64,000 bases of DNA from Candidatus Nanopelagicales bacterium (GTDB lineage Bacteria; Actinomycetota; Actinomycetes; S36-B12). The position numbers were made by a program, and so were the translations under genes. Below the pieces are notes generated by a model that was not told the DNA's origin, did no database searches, and saw only the letters and a list, made by a program, of their open reading frames with translations. Shown here in pieces: positions 27,574 to 37,144 of this stretch (positions are counted from its first letter, which is position 1; the number at the start of each line of letters is the position of its first letter). The stretch covers positions 1 to 64,000 of the forward strand of contig JABAYF010000001.1 in NCBI GenBank assembly GCA_018609125.1, written 5' to 3'.

Positions 27574-28695
27574 CTAGACCTCCGTGTCGGCCGCGAGACC
27601 GAAGGAATGCTCAACGGCCCAGTGCACGATGACTTCATCCCCCGGATGCAAAGGGGAAGACGCCGAGCGGTTCTGTTCAAAAACCATCCACTCATCCCCC
27701 CAGGTCGTTAACACCTGGTGTTGAGTGGAGACGCCAGAAAAGGAAGTATCGGTAATCTTGCCCGTCACCTGGTTGTGACCCGCGGGTACGGCATCACCAG
27801 ACTGCCTCGATGTGATGGTCAGCTTCTCCGGTCGCACACCTAGGTAGGCAGGGCCGCTCACCGGCACGGAGCGCTCGCGGGGAATCGCAAAGGAGTGGCC
27901 GAAAGCGCTGAGAACAAGCCGGTCACCGTCGGTGGAATCAATGGTGCCGGCGATCTCATTCGACTGGCCGAGGAAGGTCGACACAAATCGCGTCCGGGGC
28001 AGGTCATAGACGCTCACCGGCGCACCCATCTGTTCGATTCGCCCCTTGTTCATCACAGCCACCGTGTCGGCCATGGTCATGGCCTCTTCCTGGTCGTGCG
28101 TGACGTGCACGAAACTCGTGCCCACCTCGGTCTGAATACGTTTCAGTTCCAACTGCATCTGGCGGCGCAGTTTCAAGTCCAACGCACCGAGTGGCTCATC
28201 GAGCAACAACACGCCGGGTCGATTGATCAACGCCCGAGCCACGGCAACTCGCTGCTGTTGACCCCCCGAAAGCTGCCCTGGTCTGCGCCGGGCCAATGGG
28301 CCGAGTTCAACCAGTTCCAGCATTTGCGTAACCGGCTCAGACACGTTCTTGATGCCGCGGCGTCGCAACCCGAAGGCAACATTTTCGAACACGTCCAGGT
28401 GTGGGAAAAGAGCATAGGACTGAAACACCGTGTTGACCGGCCGCTTATAGGCCTTCAACCGCGTCAGGTCTTTGTCGCCGAGCATGATCTGACCAGTCGT
28501 GGGGTCTTCCAGACCCGCGACCATGCGCAAAGTAGTGGTTTTGCCGCATCCGGACGGGCCGAGTAGGGCAAAGAAAGATCCGGCCGGAATGGTCAGGGTG
28601 AGATCGTCAACGGCGACAAATTCCCCGAACAACTTCGTCAAATTGATCAGATTCAGGTCGAAGACTTCAACGTCATCGACCGAAGACAAAGTCAC
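27574..28695 (-). CDS. potA: Polyamine ABC transporter ATP-binding protein, PotA-like
   Basis: A 373-residue ATPase, GTG start. Walker A GPSGCGKTT near 53-61, signature LSGGQQQRVAVARAL near 140-154, Walker B LLLDEPLGALD and a switch His in VTHDQEEA. A C-terminal TOBE-type regulatory domain follows (about 260-373), as in PotA/UgpC proteins. It powers import through PotB/PotC. The gene lies 39 bases downstream of potD. Confidence 0.9.
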   Translation of the reverse strand: MTLSSVDDVEVFDLNLINLTKLFGEFVAVDDLTLTIPAGSFFALLGPSGCGKTTTLRMVAGLEDPTTGQIMLGDKDLTRLKAYKRPVNTVFQSYALFPHLDVFENVAFGLRRRGIKNVSEPVTQMLELVELGPLARRRPGQLSGGQQQRVAVARALINRPGVLLLDEPLGALDLKLRRQMQLELKRIQTEVGTSFVHVTHDQEEAMTMADTVAVMNKGRIEQMGAPVSVYDLPRTRFVSTFLGQSNEIAGTIDSTDGDRLVLSAFGHSFAIPRERSVPVSGPAYLGVRPEKLTITSRQSGDAVPAGHNQVTGKITDTSFSGVSTQHQVLTTWGDEWMVFEQNRSASSPLHPGDEVIVHWAVEHSFGLAADTEV

Positions 28696-28734
28696 CGCTT
28701 CACTCCCAAATTTCGCGCTCGCACGGTTGAGAAA

Positions 28735-29958
28735 CTAAAGGCCGATTGCGGCTTGGAACTCCCGCTGATAGGCCTCATCCTGCTCAGCAGTTAGCGGCAT
28801 GAAGACAAAGGACTGTTCCAGCATGGCGTCGCTGGGGAAGATGTACTCATTGGATGCCAGGTCTGGGTCAATCGCCTCCATCGCTTCCTTGGCACCGGTC
28901 ACCGGACACAGGTAATTGATGTACGCCGCAACCTCTGCTGCCACCACCGGATCGTAGTAGTAGTTCATCAGCTCTTCAGCGTTCTTCTTGTGTGTCGAGG
29001 TGGACGGGATGAGCATATTGTCCGTCCAGAGTGTGGCTCCGGATTCGGGAAAATCAAACCCGTAGTCATCGCCGAGGGTCAACACGTCACCGGACCACCC
29101 AATAACACCGATGACGTCTCCCGTGCCCAGCGCATCGAGATAGTCGTTACCAGCTACCTGACGGATTTGACCGTTGTCGATTTGCTCGGCGAGTGCGGCA
29201 ATCGCCTGCTGGAATTGGTCATCGGTGAAGTTCGCCGGGTCGTTGCCCTGCCACGCCATGATTACACCCATCGTGTCGCGCATTTCTGACAGCACCGTGA
29301 TGCGTCCACGCAGAGCCGGATCAAAGAGTTGGTCAAGGGAGGTGAGTTTGTCGACACCGAGTGCATCTTGGACGGCGGGGATGTTGTAGCCGAGGCCGGC
29401 AAAGCCGCCCTGCCAGGGCAGGGTGAAATCGCGCGGTGCGTCAAAGGTGACGTTTTGCAGCCGCGGGATCAAGTTGACCGAGTTAGGAATCATGGCCTTA
29501 TCCAGTTTCTGAGCGAAACCATTTTGGATCCATAGGCCGGCCATCCAGTCAGTGAGCACCACGATATCTCGATCAATCGACTGTCCCTGCTCCAACTGAG
29601 TCCGCACCTTGGCGTAGAACTCGTTGTTGTCATTGACATCCTCGTTGTAGGTCACCGTAATGCCGGTGGCGGCCTGGAATGCCTCCAGCGTCGGGCGCTC
29701 ACCTGTGTCCTCGTCGAGGTCGAGGTACTCCACCCAGTTTGACCAGGCAATGGTCTTTTCTGAGTCGGAAAGATCTGCCGGGCCGGTAGGAGCCGCTGAC
29801 GACGTAGGGTCATCTGCTCCTCCGCCCGCTCCACACGCCGCAGCGGCAACGGCAGCCGTGCCGATGCCGGCGGCCTGGAGGAGGCGTCGGCGGCTAAGCG
29901 AAGCGCGGGACAAACGAACTATTTGTGCTGCCTCGGGGGACAGTGGACGCTTGGTCAT
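28735..29958 (-). CDS. potD: Polyamine-binding lipoprotein, PotD-like
   Basis: A 407-residue extracellular solute-binding protein. The signal has a twin-arginine-like SRRRLLQ followed by a hydrophobic core and the lipobox AAAAC (Cys about 42), suggesting Tat export and lipid anchoring. The mature part matches PotD/PotF: TIAWSNWVEYLDL, VTYNEDVNDNNEFYAKV and DNMLIPSTSTHKKNAEELMNYYYDP. It captures putrescine/spermidine for PotABC. It is separated from the upstream aldehyde dehydrogenase by 96 bases, which may hold an internal promoter. Confidence 0.9.
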   Translation of the reverse strand: MTKRPLSPEAAQIVRLSRASLSRRRLLQAAGIGTAAVAAAACGAGGGADDPTSSAAPTGPADLSDSEKTIAWSNWVEYLDLDEDTGERPTLEAFQAATGITVTYNEDVNDNNEFYAKVRTQLEQGQSIDRDIVVLTDWMAGLWIQNGFAQKLDKAMIPNSVNLIPRLQNVTFDAPRDFTLPWQGGFAGLGYNIPAVQDALGVDKLTSLDQLFDPALRGRITVLSEMRDTMGVIMAWQGNDPANFTDDQFQQAIAALAEQIDNGQIRQVAGNDYLDALGTGDVIGVIGWSGDVLTLGDDYGFDFPESGATLWTDNMLIPSTSTHKKNAEELMNYYYDPVVAAEVAAYINYLCPVTGAKEAMEAIDPDLASNEYIFPSDAMLEQSFVFMPLTAEQDEAYQREFQAAIGL

Positions 29959-30054
29959 CTGAGCTTCTCCTTGGTTGGCTGCGCCGGGCGCATCGTGGAC
30001 ATGAAATGAATCTTATGGGCAAAGTGTTGCTGTGGGGTGAAATCTGAGGTGCTT

Positions 30055-31497
30055 TTACGGTGCAGGTATGCGATCAGCGAAAATGATACGGTGCCACGGT
30101 TTGCGTGCGACCCCGGTGATATCCCACGACACGTGCTTCATCGCGGTGTACTCCTCCAGGGAATAAATGGACATGTCCTTGCCGAAGCCTGATCCCTTGA
30201 CTCCACCGTGGGGCATCTCGCTCACGATCGGGATGTGGTCATTGATCCAGACACAGCCGGAGCGGATTTCACGCTGCGCCCGCATGGCGCGATACACGTC
30301 GTGGGTCCAGGCCGAGGCTGCGAGGCCGTATGGGGTGTCGTTGGCCAATGCGATCCCCTCGTCATCACTGTCGAAGGGCAAGACCACGAGCACCGGGCCG
30401 AATATTTCCTCCTGCACGATCGGATCGTCCTGGGTCACCCCCGTGACGATCGTGGCCGGATAGAAGGCACCCTCGGCTAAGAACCCGGTAGGCAAAACTC
30501 CACCGGCAGTGATCTTTGCTCCTCGCAGGACCGCAGCATCAACGAAGGCGGATACTCGGTCGCGCTGGGCCAGGGAAACTAAGGAACCCATGTCCGTGCT
30601 CGGGTCCCGCGGATCTCCCATGGAGATACTCGAAAACACGTCGCTGACCCCGTCAACGAAGCGTTCGTACAGTGGGCGCTGGACGTACACCCGCGTCGCC
30701 GCAGTGCAGTCTTGGCCAGTGTTAATGAGGGCAGCAGCCGCCGCGCCCTGGATTGCCGCATCAAGGTCTGCGTCGTCGAAAACAACGAATGGCGCTTTGC
30801 CACCGAGTTCAAGATGCACTCGTGCGCCGCGTTTGGCCGCCAGGCTCATCACCCGATGACCCACCGGCGTGGAGCCGGTGAAGGACACCATGTCCACATC
30901 GTGGTGGCCGACCAACGCCTCGCCCACGACAGGCCCAAGGCCATTGACGATGTTGATAACCCCGGCCGGAATACCGGCGGTATGCGCATCTTCAGCGAAC
31001 ATCAGTGTTGTCAGCGGAGTGATTTCTGCTGGCTTCAACACGATGGTGTTTCCTGCCGCGATCGCTGGCAGGGCTTTCCACATGGCCATCTGCAACGGGT
31101 AGTTCCACGGTGCGATGGAACCCACCACCCCGATGGCTTCACGTCGGATCACCGAGGTGTGGTCAGGGTCGTACTCCGCAGAGGCCAAGCCAGCCAGATT
31201 TCGCGCCGCACCGGCAAAAAAAGTGACATTGTCAATGGATCCAGGAACGTCAAACTCCGTGGCCAGGCGCAGCGTTTTTCCGGTCTGACCAGACTCCACC
31301 ATCGCGTATTCCGCTGCCCGCGCGGCCATCCGATCAGCCAATTTCAGCAGTACATCGGCTCGGACGCCGGGTGGTTGTCCCGACCAGTCGGCGAAGGCCG
31401 CACGTGCCTTGTGGACTGCGGCATCCACATCAGCAGGGGTGTCGTAGGTGACAGCGCCTACGACACCACCCATGGCGGGGTCAGTGATCTCGTGCAT
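30055..31497 (-). CDS. Gamma-aminobutyraldehyde dehydrogenase-like aldehyde dehydrogenase
   Basis: 480 residues. Catalytic Cys in [11 protein letters not shown] near 260-270, catalytic Glu in [17 protein letters not shown] and the cofactor site APWNYPLQMAMWK. The QDCTAATR form is typical of aminobutyraldehyde/betaine-aldehyde dehydrogenases. It would oxidise 4-aminobutanal, or 5-aminopentanal, to the amino acid. The N-terminus begins at HEITDP and lacks the first about 20 residues of the family; the upstream frame has only six codons before a stop and no other start, so this is the natural N-terminus. AGGAG lies 13 bases before the ATG, which is long. Confidence 0.88.
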   Translation of the reverse strand: MHEITDPAMGGVVGAVTYDTPADVDAAVHKARAAFADWSGQPPGVRADVLLKLADRMAARAAEYAMVESGQTGKTLRLATEFDVPGSIDNVTFFAGAARNLAGLASAEYDPDHTSVIRREAIGVVGSIAPWNYPLQMAMWKALPAIAAGNTIVLKPAEITPLTTLMFAEDAHTAGIPAGVINIVNGLGPVVGEALVGHHDVDMVSFTGSTPVGHRVMSLAAKRGARVHLELGGKAPFVVFDDADLDAAIQGAAAAALINTGQDCTAATRVYVQRPLYERFVDGVSDVFSSISMGDPRDPSTDMGSLVSLAQRDRVSAFVDAAVLRGAKITAGGVLPTGFLAEGAFYPATIVTGVTQDDPIVQEEIFGPVLVVLPFDSDDEGIALANDTPYGLAASAWTHDVYRAMRAQREIRSGCVWINDHIPIVSEMPHGGVKGSGFGKDMSIYSLEEYTAMKHVSWDITGVARKPWHRIIFADRIPAP

Positions 31498-31515
31498 GCG
31501 GTTTTCGTTTTCTCC

Positions 31516-32961
31516 TTAGCTGTCCAGATTGGCCATGACGTGTTTGATGCGCGTGTAGTCCTCAAATCCGTACATGGATAGGTCTTTACCGTAGCCGGAC
31601 TGCTTGAAGCCACCGTGTGGCATCTCGGCAACCAGTGGGATGTGGGTGTTGATCCAGACGCAGCCAAAGTCCAGGCTCCGTGCCATGCGCATGGCACGAC
31701 CGAAGTCTCGGGTCCAGACCGACGAAGCCAGGCCGTAACGAACCCCGTTGGCCCACTGCAGCGCCTGGGCTTCATCAGTGAATTTCTGCACCGTCATCAC
31801 CGGGCCAAAAACCTCGTTTTGAATCATTTCATCGTCCTGTAGAAGTCCAGACACCACCGTTGGTTCAATGAAGTAACCGCGATCCCCTTGACGCTGTCCA
31901 CCGGCCACGATCTGCGCGTGCTCGGGCGTGCGCTCTAGGAAGCCCAGAACGCGCTCCAACTGCGCGGCATTGTTAACGGGAGGCACCATGGCTTCACCCC
32001 CGGGACCGTCAGCCCACGTGGTTTGGGTGGCCCGGGCCTGCTCTGTCAGCGCCGCAACGAACTCGTCATGAATTCCCGGCGCGACAATAATGCGCGTGGC
32101 CGCCGTGCAATCTTGTCCAGCATTAAAATATCCTGCTACAGCAAGTGTTTCAGCAGCCAACTCGATATCGGCGTCATCGAAAATGACCACCGGCGCCTTG
32201 CCACCAAGTTCTAGATGTACACGCTTAACGTCGTGAGCTGCCTCCTTCGCAACCTCGATACCGGCGCGCACCGAACCGGTGATGGACACCATGTCTGGAC
32301 GCTGGTGAGCGACGAGAGCGCGGCCGGTGTCGCGATCCCCGCACAAGACGTTGAACACCCCGGGCGGCAGTAATCCCGCCTCGGCAATCATTTCAGCCAT
32401 TCGCACGGTGGACACCGGCGTGGTATCGGAAGGTTTCAACACCACAGTGTTACCTGCTGCAATGGCCGGAATGTACTTCCATACGGCCATCATCATCGGG
32501 TAATTCCACGGAGTCACCTGACCAATAACCCCGACCGGCTCGCGCCGAATCATGGACGTGAATCCACTCATGTACTCCCCGGCGGCGCGTCCCTCGAGTA
32601 CGCGGGCTGCACCGGCAAAAAACCGAATCTGATCAACCATGGGTGGTACCTCTTCAGATGCGGTCAGGGCCAGCGGTTTTCCGGTGTTTTCACTTTCCAG
32701 AGCAACGAGTTCTGCCGCGTTACTTTCAAACAGATCCGCGATGGCAAGGAGAGCTTTTTGGCGTTCACCCGGCGTTGTATCTCGCCAACCGGGGAACGCA
32801 TCCGAGGCGGCCCGGTAAGCCGAATCAACGTCGCGTTCACTTGATTCAACGGCTTCAGCGAAGACTTCGCCGGTGGTGGGATTGATGAGGTCACGCGTGC
32901 GTCCATCGCCCCCGTCGACCGTGTGACCGTTGATCACGTTGCGAATCTGGCGAGCAGCCAT
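31516..32961 (-). CDS. Aldehyde dehydrogenase, aminobutyraldehyde/succinate-semialdehyde type
   Basis: A 481-residue NAD(P)-dependent enzyme with a complete N-terminus ([12 protein letters not shown]). Catalytic Cys in [14 protein letters not shown], Glu in [17 protein letters not shown], cofactor site [17 protein letters not shown]. It is about as long as its downstream paralogue and 18 bases from it; the pair may handle successive aldehydes (aminoaldehyde, then semialdehyde), which is inference. AGGAGG lies 8 bases before the ATG. It is the first gene of the minus-strand polyamine operon and diverges from the Lrp-type regulator. Confidence 0.88.
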   Translation of the reverse strand: MAARQIRNVINGHTVDGGDGRTRDLINPTTGEVFAEAVESSERDVDSAYRAASDAFPGWRDTTPGERQKALLAIADLFESNAAELVALESENTGKPLALTASEEVPPMVDQIRFFAGAARVLEGRAAGEYMSGFTSMIRREPVGVIGQVTPWNYPMMMAVWKYIPAIAAGNTVVLKPSDTTPVSTVRMAEMIAEAGLLPPGVFNVLCGDRDTGRALVAHQRPDMVSITGSVRAGIEVAKEAAHDVKRVHLELGGKAPVVIFDDADIELAAETLAVAGYFNAGQDCTAATRIIVAPGIHDEFVAALTEQARATQTTWADGPGGEAMVPPVNNAAQLERVLGFLERTPEHAQIVAGGQRQGDRGYFIEPTVVSGLLQDDEMIQNEVFGPVMTVQKFTDEAQALQWANGVRYGLASSVWTRDFGRAMRMARSLDFGCVWINTHIPLVAEMPHGGFKQSGYGKDLSMYGFEDYTRIKHVMANLDS

Positions 32962-33139
32962 GGTCTGGTTCCTCCTCGTAGACGACGGGGTCCTTACCCG
33001 GATTCACCGGCACCATGACGCTACTCCAAGTGGCGGAGTCGGTTGCGATTCCATGGAAAAGACACGAAATTAGTGGAGTTAGACACTCTAATCAACCGAT
33101 TCCCTTGCATCTTGCGCATAAATCAGCGATGATGGCGAA
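32962..33139. promoter_or_regulatory. Divergent control region of the polyamine operons
   Basis: 178 bases between the aldehyde dehydrogenase operon (minus) and the Lrp/AsnC gene (plus). It contains an AT-rich dyad-like stretch at 33069-33092 whose ends read ATTAG and CTAAT, and an ACTCC-N7-GGAGT inverted repeat near 33023-33039. Lrp/AsnC proteins often bind such sites between their own gene and the genes they control, so this is the likely operator region. No convincing -35/-10 pair could be fixed by eye. Confidence 0.5.
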
Positions 33140-33619
33140 GTGTCCAGCCCCGCCATCATGCGTCCAGCCCCCGTGCGCCTCGACGAGGTATCCAAAGCCA
33201 TCATCACCCAGCTGCAACAGGATGGTCGACGCTCCTACGGAGCGATCGGCAAGGCGGTAGGCCTGTCCGAGGCCGCTGTTCGCCAGCGCGTCCAACGCCT
33301 CACCGATGCCGGTGTGATGCAAATCGTCGCCGTCACCGATCCTTTACAGGTCGGCTTCCCTCGGGCAGCGATGCTCGGCATCAAGGTCGATGTCGATGTA
33401 GAAACCGTGGCCGATGCGCTCGGGGCCATGGCTGAGGTGGACTACCTCGTCATCTGTGCGGGCGGCTTCGATCTCATGGCCGAGGTTGTCGCCGAAGATG
33501 ACGACCATCTCCTCGAGTTAGTCAACCGCCGCATTCGTTCCTGCCCTGGCGTCATCAGCATTGACACTTTCGTCTATCTGAAATTACGCAAACAAATTTA
33601 CTCATGGGGCACCCGTTAG
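33140..33619 (+). CDS. Lrp/AsnC family transcriptional regulator
   Basis: 159 residues, GTG start; Met7 is an alternative. The N-terminal helix-turn-helix is LDEVSKAIITQLQQDGRRSYGAIGKAVGLSEAAVRQRVQRL, and the C-terminal RAM/ligand-binding domain includes VDYLVICAGGFDLMAEVVAEDDDHLLELV. The DNA-binding part uses alanine-rich recognition (SEAAVRQRVQ). It lies at the divergence of the two polyamine gene sets and is the best candidate for their local regulator, perhaps sensing a polyamine or amino acid. Confidence 0.9.
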   Translation: MSSPAIMRPAPVRLDEVSKAIITQLQQDGRRSYGAIGKAVGLSEAAVRQRVQRLTDAGVMQIVAVTDPLQVGFPRAAMLGIKVDVDVETVADALGAMAEVDYLVICAGGFDLMAEVVAEDDDHLLELVNRRIRSCPGVISIDTFVYLKLRKQIYSWGTR

Positions 33620-33691
33620 AACGTGTTCTTACCGCTGCAAGCCCCAACTCAATCACAACTCAATCCCACCTCAAAACACAAGGGACACAAC

Positions 33692-35092
33692 ATGACCACG
33701 ACACCGCAGTTTGTCACCGAATATGGTGCAGACGCTCTCGCCGAGCGAGCCCGCCGGCACCTGTGGATGCATTTTACTCGGCACTCCACCTACGAACAGG
33801 GCGGACACGTACCGGTGATTGTCCGTGGTGAAGGTCCTTATATCTGGGATGACCAAGGCAAACGCTACTTCGATGGGCTCTCTGGCCTATTCGTCGTACA
33901 AGCCGGCCACGGCCGCAAAGAAATCGCTCAGGCTATGGCCACGCAGGCCGAGCAACTGGAATTTTTTCCCCTGTGGTCCTATGCCCATCCCGGCGCGATC
34001 ATGCTTGCCGAAAGACTGGCCGGATACGCCCCTGGCGACCTCAACCGCGTCTTCTTCACCAGCGGTGGTGGCGAGGCCGTAGAGAGTGCCTGGAAATTAG
34101 CCAAGCAGTTTTTCAAACTCACCGGGAAGCCCACCAAGTACAAGGTGATTTCCCGTGCGGTTGCCTACCACGGCACCCCTCAGGGCGCCCTGAGCATTAC
34201 CGGTATCCCCGACGCCAAAGTCCCCTTCGAGCCGCTCGTTCCCGGTGGCGTCAAGGTACCCAACACCAACCTGTATCGAGCACCGGAGGAATACCGCTAC
34301 GACGAAAAAGCATTTGGCCTCTGGGCGGCCAATCGCATCGCAGAAGCCATTGAGTTTGAGGGTGCAGACTCCGTTGCGGCGGTCTTTATTGAACCGGTTC
34401 AAAACTCCGGCGGATGTTTCCCGCCGCCGCCGGGATATCTCGAGCGGGTCCGCGAGATTTGCGATGAGTACGACGTCTTGATGGTGGCCGACGAGACGAT
34501 TACCTCCTTCGGTCGCATCGGTGATTACTTCGCCATGAGTCGCTTTGGAGTTACCCCGGACATCATCACCTGCGCGAAAGGCATGACCTCCGGCTACTCA
34601 CCGATGGGTGCGATGATCGCGAGCGACCGACTCTTTGAACCCTTCAAGCATGGCGACACTGCTTTCCTGCATGGCTACACGTGGGGTGGTCATCCCGTGG
34701 GCGCAGCGGCGGCCATGGCGAACCTGGATATTTTCGAACGCGAGGACCTCAACGGCAATGTTCGCAATAACGAGGGGGCCTTTCGCCGAACGCTGGAAAA
34801 GCTTCTTGACCTACCCATCGTCGGTGATGTGCGCGGCGCCGGGTATTTCTACGGAATTGAACTGGTCAAGGACAAAGAAACGCGTGAGACGTTCAACGCT
34901 GAGGAAAGCGAACGACTCCTGCGCGGGTTCCTTTCCAAAGAACTATTTGACCGGGGCCTATATTGCCGTGCTGATGACCGAGGCGACCCGGTGATCCAGT
35001 TGGCCCCACCCTTGGTTATCGGCCCTGAGCATTTTGATGAGATCGAACAAATCCTTCGCTCAGTGCTGACCGAGGCTGGCAATATCCTGTGA
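33692..35092 (+). CDS. Class III aminotransferase, putrescine/omega-amino type
   Basis: 466 residues from ATG 33692, which follows AAGGGA by about 8 bases; the longer track start has no family match. Fold-type I PLP enzyme: SGGGEAVESAWKLAKQ, YHGTPQGALSITG, DETITSFGRIG and the PLP-lysine segment ITCAKGMTSGYSPMGAM. It resembles SpuC-like putrescine/polyamine:pyruvate aminotransferases. It would turn putrescine or cadaverine into the aminoaldehyde used by the dehydrogenases on the other strand. It lies 72 bases after the regulator and overlaps the next gene (GTGA). Confidence 0.88.
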   Translation: MTTTPQFVTEYGADALAERARRHLWMHFTRHSTYEQGGHVPVIVRGEGPYIWDDQGKRYFDGLSGLFVVQAGHGRKEIAQAMATQAEQLEFFPLWSYAHPGAIMLAERLAGYAPGDLNRVFFTSGGGEAVESAWKLAKQFFKLTGKPTKYKVISRAVAYHGTPQGALSITGIPDAKVPFEPLVPGGVKVPNTNLYRAPEEYRYDEKAFGLWAANRIAEAIEFEGADSVAAVFIEPVQNSGGCFPPPPGYLERVREICDEYDVLMVADETITSFGRIGDYFAMSRFGVTPDIITCAKGMTSGYSPMGAMIASDRLFEPFKHGDTAFLHGYTWGGHPVGAAAAMANLDIFEREDLNGNVRNNEGAFRRTLEKLLDLPIVGDVRGAGYFYGIELVKDKETRETFNAEESERLLRGFLSKELFDRGLYCRADDRGDPVIQLAPPLVIGPEHFDEIEQILRSVLTEAGNIL

Positions 35093-35772
35093 CGGTGAAG
35101 CAAGAAGTTGAGCGCACACCAGGATCGACGGCGCGCACAAAAATTCACCGAATCCCCGACCGGGCAGTGCACAGCAGCGTGGTGCGGGACGAAATTCTCG
35201 ACGCGGGCCTCGTTGCCCATGTCGTGGTCATTGACCAGGGGCAACCGTTCATCATTCCTGTTGCCTACGCTCGCTCAGACGACGATGTTCTGTTCCACGG
35301 ATCTAGTGCATCTCGCCTATTCAAGCAGTTGGCCACCGGCGAGCAGTCTACGTGCTTATCGGTGACTCTCCTCGACGGATTAGTGCTGGCCCGCAGTGCA
35401 TTTGAGTCGAGCATGAATTACCGCAGCGTGATGGTCCTCGGCATTCCTCGCTTGCTTGCAGGCCATGAAAAGACAGCAGCATTACGGCGCATCAGTGATC
35501 ACCTACTGCCCGACCGCTGGAACGACATACGTCCGCCAACGGCCCAGGAAGAAAAGGCCACCATCGTTTTGTCTTTGTCTCTCGCGGAGTCATCGGTCAA
35601 GGTCCGAACCGGTGGTCCCGAAGACGTGCCCTCTGATCTAGAAGATCCGGTGTACCGGGACACCTGGGCCGGCGAGGTACCTATCATCGATTCCTTCACG
35701 ACTGCGGTTCCTGATTCGCTGAGTCTCGAAACGCAGGTGCCCGCCTACATCCAACAGTGGCGTCGATCTTGA
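35089..35772 (+). CDS. Pyridoxamine 5'-phosphate oxidase-fold (flavin-nucleotide-binding) protein
   Basis: A 227-residue split-barrel protein, GTG start overlapping the aminotransferase stop. IPVAYARSDDDVLFHGSSASRLFKQL and SAFESSMNYRSVMVLGIPRLL are typical of the Nim-like flavin-nucleotide-binding group. Members bind FMN or similar cofactors; the reaction is unknown. The setting between a PLP aminotransferase and a flavin oxidase suggests a supporting redox role in amine breakdown. Confidence 0.8.
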   Translation: MTVKQEVERTPGSTARTKIHRIPDRAVHSSVVRDEILDAGLVAHVVVIDQGQPFIIPVAYARSDDDVLFHGSSASRLFKQLATGEQSTCLSVTLLDGLVLARSAFESSMNYRSVMVLGIPRLLAGHEKTAALRRISDHLLPDRWNDIRPPTAQEEKATIVLSLSLAESSVKVRTGGPEDVPSDLEDPVYRDTWAGEVPIIDSFTTAVPDSLSLETQVPAYIQQWRRS

Positions 35773-37136
35773 CTGCACTGTGGGCGGACACTGTTCCAGC
35801 GGCATTGAACAAGCCGCTGGGGACCCGTCTGAGTGAAGACGTCACCGCAGATGTGGTGATCGTAGGTGGTGGGTACACCGGATTGTGGACCGCCTACCAC
35901 CTACAAATGCAGGCCCCAGACCTTCGCGTCACGATCGTGGAAGCAGAACAGGCTGGTTTCGGTGCGAGCGGACGCAATGGCGGATGGTGCTCGGCCCATT
36001 TCCCGGCATCACTACCCAAGATCGCTCGAAAATATGGCGTCGCGGCCGCCCAAGCCATGCAGTCAACCATGCACGACACCGTCGCAGCCATCCATACAAC
36101 CATTAAACGGGAGGGCTGGCAGGTGGATGCTGCCGCCGGTGGCGCCGTGATGGCTGCCCGCACGCCGGTACAACTGCAGCGGGCCGAAGAAGAGATCACC
36201 ACCTGGCGACGGTTTGGTTTCGGTGCCGAGGACTACCGACTACTCACCGCGGTGGAAACGACAGATCGACTCGCCGCCACCGATGTCCTAGGCGGCCTTT
36301 ACACACCGCACTGCATGGCAATTCACCCCGCAAAACTCATCCGCGAACTGGCCACCACGGTCGTGGCACGAGGGGCCACCCTCTACGAGGACTCCCCCGC
36401 GGTATCCCTCACCGCCGGCATTGTGCGCACCGACCACGGCAGCGTCCAAGCACCCATCGTCGTACGCGCGACCGAGGGCTACACCGCCACCATTCCCGGA
36501 CATCACCGCGATCTTGTCCCCGTGTACTCCCTCATGCTCGCCACCGAGCCCTTATCTGCGGCCACCTGGGACCAGATTGGTCTGGCGGAGAGAGAAACAT
36601 TCACCGACCTGCGCAATCTGGTCATCTACGGGCAGCGGACCGCTGATGATCGCATTGCTTTCGGAGGTCGTGGGGCCCCCTACCATTTCGGTTCGTCCAT
36701 TAAGCCCGAGTTCGACCAAAACAGTCTGGTCTTTCAACAATTATGGGCAACCCTGATCGACTTATTTCCAGTGATCGTGAACCGTGAAGTAACCCACACC
36801 TGGGGCGGCCCACTCGGCGTTCCACGCGACTGGTTCGCCTCCTGCGGCCTCGACCGAACGACCGGGCTGGCCTGGTCCGGGGGTTATGTGGGCGACGGTG
36901 TGGGTACGTCTTACTTGGGTGGGGCGACGCTGGCCGATCTCATTCTCGACCAGTCGACCGAACGCACCGGTCTCGCCTGGGTCAATCACCGATCACGACG
37001 CTGGGAGCCTGAACCGTTGCGGTGGATTGGCACCAACCTTGGGCTACGCACCATGACCGCAGCAGATACGGCCGAGGACCGCACCGCAAAGCCCTCGACC
37101 CGGGCACGACTGTTCTCCCGACTCCTCGGCAGTTAA
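35757..37136 (+). CDS. FAD-dependent oxidoreductase, PuuB/DAO family (second copy)
   Basis: 459 residues. VVIVGGGYTGLWTAYHLQ near 29-46, FGASGRNGGWCSAHF near 70-85, and GYVGDGVGTSYLGGATLADLI near the C-terminus match gamma-glutamylputrescine oxidase-like enzymes and the paralogue at 24441-25853. The GTG start overlaps the previous gene by 16 bases; TTG at 35769, overlapping the stop by four, is another option. It ends the plus-strand polyamine operon and is convergent with the glutaryl-CoA dehydrogenase gene, 8 bases away. Confidence 0.84.
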   Translation: MASILTALWADTVPAALNKPLGTRLSEDVTADVVIVGGGYTGLWTAYHLQMQAPDLRVTIVEAEQAGFGASGRNGGWCSAHFPASLPKIARKYGVAAAQAMQSTMHDTVAAIHTTIKREGWQVDAAAGGAVMAARTPVQLQRAEEEITTWRRFGFGAEDYRLLTAVETTDRLAATDVLGGLYTPHCMAIHPAKLIRELATTVVARGATLYEDSPAVSLTAGIVRTDHGSVQAPIVVRATEGYTATIPGHHRDLVPVYSLMLATEPLSAATWDQIGLAERETFTDLRNLVIYGQRTADDRIAFGGRGAPYHFGSSIKPEFDQNSLVFQQLWATLIDLFPVIVNREVTHTWGGPLGVPRDWFASCGLDRTTGLAWSGGYVGDGVGTSYLGGATLADLILDQSTERTGLAWVNHRSRRWEPEPLRWIGTNLGLRTMTAADTAEDRTAKPSTRARLFSRLLGS

Positions 37137-37144
37137 GGCAGCAC

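Noticed and set aside
27895-28566. 223-residue plus-strand ORF antisense to potA
   Set aside because: Shadow of potA; no domain visible.
30712-31581. 289-residue plus-strand ORF antisense to the aldehyde dehydrogenases
   Set aside because: Shadow of well-supported genes.
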